Source: Flectobacillus sp. (GTDB lineage: Bacteria > Bacteroidota > Bacteroidia > Cytophagales > Spirosomataceae). From it: 8,754 nt of DNA. Position numbers and translations under genes: made by a program. Shown here in pieces: positions 6,979-8,754 of this stretch. Location of the stretch: NCBI GenBank assembly GCA_029865665.1, contig JARXAV010000308.1:1-8754 (forward strand). The letters are read 5' to 3'. Each line of letters opens with the position of its first letter. Positions within the stretch are counted from its first letter, which is position 1. Below the pieces are notes generated by a model. It ran no database searches, had not been told where the DNA came from, and saw nothing but the letters and a program-made list of their open reading frames with translations.

Positions 6979-8004
6979 ATGAAAACATTTGCTGAATTTA
7001 CAAAGATCAAGAGTGATTCGAAAACTCCGAAATATCAACAATTGGTAAACGTACTTTTAACTGATATTGATAATGGTGTGTTAAAGAGTGGAGACCGCTT
7101 ACCATCTATCAACGAAGCTAGTGAAGAGTGTTATCTTTCTCGTGATACCGTAGAAAGAGCTTATTCTGAATTGCACCGTTTAGGAGTTGTTACCTCTATT
7201 TTCCGTAAAGGATATTTTATCTCTGGACAATCAGCCAAGATTAAAACAAAAGTCTTGTTTTTAGTAGGTAAGATTTCAGAAAATAACAAAGCTATTTTCA
7301 ATGCTTTTGTCAATACGGTTGGTAAAGAAGTTGTCGTAGATATTTGTACATATAATTATAAGAGCGATAATTTCCGTGAAATTATTTCAAACAACTTAGG
7401 CAACTATCATTACTATGTAATCATGCCTCACTTGATTGAAGAGACGGAGGAGAATATCAAATGTTTGAAGAAGATTTCGGGCGAACGCCTTATCTTATTA
7501 GACAAGTCGTTGACTAGCTTACAAAGCAATAATTCTTCTATTGTATGCAACACAGGCGAAGAGATTTTTAGAGTGATGCAGCAACACGTGCGTATTTTTA
7601 AGAAATACAAATCGTTGAATTTAGTATTGACAGAAGAGGAATATTTTGATTCAGAATTAATCACAGGTTTCAGAGAATTTTGTGAATTGAATGCCTTTGA
7701 TTTCCAAGTATTGGATGGCTTACAAGACGAAGTTGTTGAAGAAGGCCACGTCTATTTAACGATGGACGATGCCGATTTAGTAGCGGCTATCAAATCGGCT
7801 CAAAGCCAGAAATTTGAATTAGGAAAACAAATCGGTTTAATTTCCTTAAACGATTCGTGTTACAAAGAAATTTTGGCTGGAGGTATCAGCATTATCTCGA
7901 CTCAACCGAATCAAATGGGGCAGTTAGCTTCTCAAATTATTAAAGAAGGAAAACGTCAGAACAATTCGATGCCAATGGAAATGATTCTTCGTAAATCGTT
8001 ATAA
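6979..8004 (+). CDS. GntR-family transcriptional regulator with a periplasmic-binding-protein-like effector domain
   Basis: This 341-residue cytoplasmic regulator starts with a GntR winged helix-turn-helix at about residues 17-84. Typical signs are PKYQQLVNVLLTDIDNGVLKSGDRLPS, the recognition-helix region LSRDTVERAYSELHRLGVV, and the wing RKGYFISG. Residues about 88-341 form a ligand-binding domain of the LacI/periplasmic-binding-protein type, with the signature IGLISLNDSCYKEILAGGI near residues 285-303. This architecture is common in Bacteroidota regulators of sugar use; I recall the fucose regulator FucR of Bacteroides thetaiotaomicron as a possible relative but cannot verify that. The ligand here is unknown and no catabolic genes are in view. 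The start is fixed by the complete wHTH. A strong terminator ends the unit. Its closest visible partner is the divergent HTH-less paralog at 5537-6373; a small membrane-protein frame lies just upstream. Autoregulation through the shared intergenic region is plausible. Confidence 0.93.
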   Translation: MKTFAEFTKIKSDSKTPKYQQLVNVLLTDIDNGVLKSGDRLPSINEASEECYLSRDTVERAYSELHRLGVVTSIFRKGYFISGQSAKIKTKVLFLVGKISENNKAIFNAFVNTVGKEVVVDICTYNYKSDNFREIISNNLGNYHYYVIMPHLIEETEENIKCLKKISGERLILLDKSLTSLQSNNSSIVCNTGEEIFRVMQQHVRIFKKYKSLNLVLTEEEYFDSELITGFREFCELNAFDFQVLDGLQDEVVEEGHVYLTMDDADLVAAIKSAQSQKFELGKQIGLISLNDSCYKEILAGGISIISTQPNQMGQLASQIIKEGKRQNNSMPMEMILRKSL

Positions 8005-8055
8005 TACGTTATTGATTAGTAATAAATGAGTGTGAATTGTAAGGTGTGATTACTG

Positions 8056-8091
8056 AGTGGCATAGACGATTAGCGTTTATGCCACTTTTTA
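8056..8091 (+). terminator. Strong Rho-independent terminator of the GntR gene
   Basis: A 13-bp stem (8056-8068 with 8074-8086; arms AGTGGCATAGACG and CGTTTATGCCACT, one G-T wobble) with a 5-nt loop is followed directly by a run of five Ts. It begins 51 bp after the GntR stop. On the minus strand the stem has no following T-run, so it serves the plus strand only. It ends seven bases before the end of the convergent queG gene. Confidence 0.9.
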
Positions 8092-8097
8092 ATGCTC

Positions 8098-8754
8098 CTA
8101 TTTCACAAATAGAATATTTCGTTTTAAGCCTTCTAACTTAGTTCGTTTAATAGGCGATTTTTTGAATATCGCTTTAAAAACATCTTCCGTAATTTCCTCC
8201 CAATCGTTGTTCGTAAAAAAAGGTAAATCAGGATGTAAGTTAAATAGCGGTTCTTGATGGGGTTTTGAAAAACGATTCCACGGACATACATCCTGACAAA
8301 CATCGCATCCAAAAACCCAGTTATCAAACTTACCTTTCATTTCAATAGGAATGGCTTCTTTGAGTTCGATTGTAAAATAGCTAATACACTTTGAACCATC
8401 GACTACGTAAGGCTCAACGATTGCCCCCGTCGGACAAGCATCAATGCAACGGGTACAAGTACCACAAAAATCTTTTACCGCTCCATCGGCTTCTAATTCG
8501 AGGTCAATAATCAGTTCGGCAATGAAGAAAAAACTCCCGTTTTGTTTATTAATCAAATTACTATGCTTACCAATCCACCCTGCTCCCGAATGCATTGCCC
8601 ATGCTTTATCCATCACAGGAGCCGAATCTACGAAAGCCCTACCTCCTACTTCACCCACTTCTTCTTGAATATAGTCCATTAAGGTTTTTAACTTATCTTT
8701 TATCACAAAGTGGTAATCTGTTCCGTAGGCATATTTAGAAATTTTCAAATCCTC
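8098..8754 (-). CDS. queG: Epoxyqueuosine reductase QueG (5' end outside window)
   Basis: The frame enters at the right edge and runs 218 residues to a TAG. Numbering from the first full codon at 8754, the text [12 protein letters not shown], then [26 protein letters not shown] with the probable catalytic Asp (43), and two ferredoxin motifs are diagnostic of QueG. Cysteines 97, 100, 103 and 107 ([12 protein letters not shown]) and 123, 150, 153 and 157 ([10 protein letters not shown]) supply two 4Fe-4S clusters. QueG uses cobalamin and these clusters to reduce epoxyqueuosine to queuosine at the wobble base of tRNAs for Asn, Asp, His and Tyr. Short forms are near 310 residues, so roughly 90-100 N-terminal residues are missing. 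The TTG at 8748 is an internal Leu, because the conserved motif starts right there and the frame continues upstream. The protein ends soon after the 4Fe-4S domain (LKRNILFVK), with no HEAT-repeat tail. It is unrelated in function to the regulators and convergent with the GntR gene. Confidence 0.96.
   Translation of the reverse strand, partial: EDLKISKYAYGTDYHFVIKDKLKTLMDYIQEEVGEVGGRAFVDSAPVMDKAWAMHSGAGWIGKHSNLINKQNGSFFFIAELIIDLELEADGAVKDFCGTCTRCIDACPTGAIVEPYVVDGSKCISYFTIELKEAIPIEMKGKFDNWVFGCDVCQDVCPWNRFSKPHQEPLFNLHPDLPFFTNNDWEEITEDVFKAIFKKSPIKRTKLEGLKRNILFVK

Noticed and set aside
8056..8091. Bidirectional termination serving queG as well.
   Set aside because: The minus strand has no T-run after the stem, so the structure fits only the plus-strand GntR transcript.
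8746..8748. TTG as the start codon of queG.
   Set aside because: The frame stays open to the window edge, and the conserved KISKYAYG motif begins at the next codon. QueG needs roughly 90-100 more N-terminal residues, so this is an internal Leu.

Overview
The window looks like chromosomal DNA of a Bacteroidota bacterium, most likely from the Cytophagia side, although genus cannot be read from the sequence. The reasons are an AT-rich composition, start codons without a clear Shine-Dalgarno sequence, -7 boxes of the TAnnTTTG type, a hybrid two-component system with a Reg_prop periplasmic sensor, and a carboxypeptidase-regulatory-domain TonB-type outer-membrane protein.

Layout. Positions 1-1149 (minus) hold the N-terminal half of an outer-membrane beta-barrel protein that runs off the left edge. 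Positions 1308-5381 (minus) encode a complete 1357-residue hybrid sensor (signal peptide, 14 propeller blades, Y_Y_Y domain, one membrane helix, histidine kinase, receiver, AraC helix-turn-helix). Positions 5537-6373 (minus) encode a 278-residue protein that corresponds only to the effector-binding part of a GntR regulator. Positions 6374-6978 are a 605-bp divergent intergenic region with candidate promoters on both strands, a long hairpin, repeated GTCTAT/ATAGAC elements and a possible 47-residue membrane-protein gene. Positions 6979-8004 (plus) encode a full GntR regulator whose effector domain is a paralog of the 278-residue protein. A strong intrinsic terminator follows at 8056-8091. Positions 8098-8754 (minus) hold the C-terminal two thirds of epoxyqueuosine reductase QueG, whose start lies outside the window.

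How the genes may work together. The hybrid sensor and the outer-membrane protein are on the same strand, 158 bp apart. They look like a regulator and an envelope target, but no SusD, glycoside hydrolase or other substrate clue is visible, so the ligand is unknown. The most unusual part is the divergent pair: one GntR regulator with a DNA-binding domain, and one paralog that kept the ligand-binding fold but has no DNA-binding domain and no visible remnant of one. I infer, without proof, that the standalone effector protein modulates the full regulator by hetero-oligomerisation or ligand competition. Its messenger may begin with a hairpin whose pairing is better as minus-strand RNA than as plus-strand RNA. 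QueG is an unrelated tRNA-modification gene that converges on the regulator gene.
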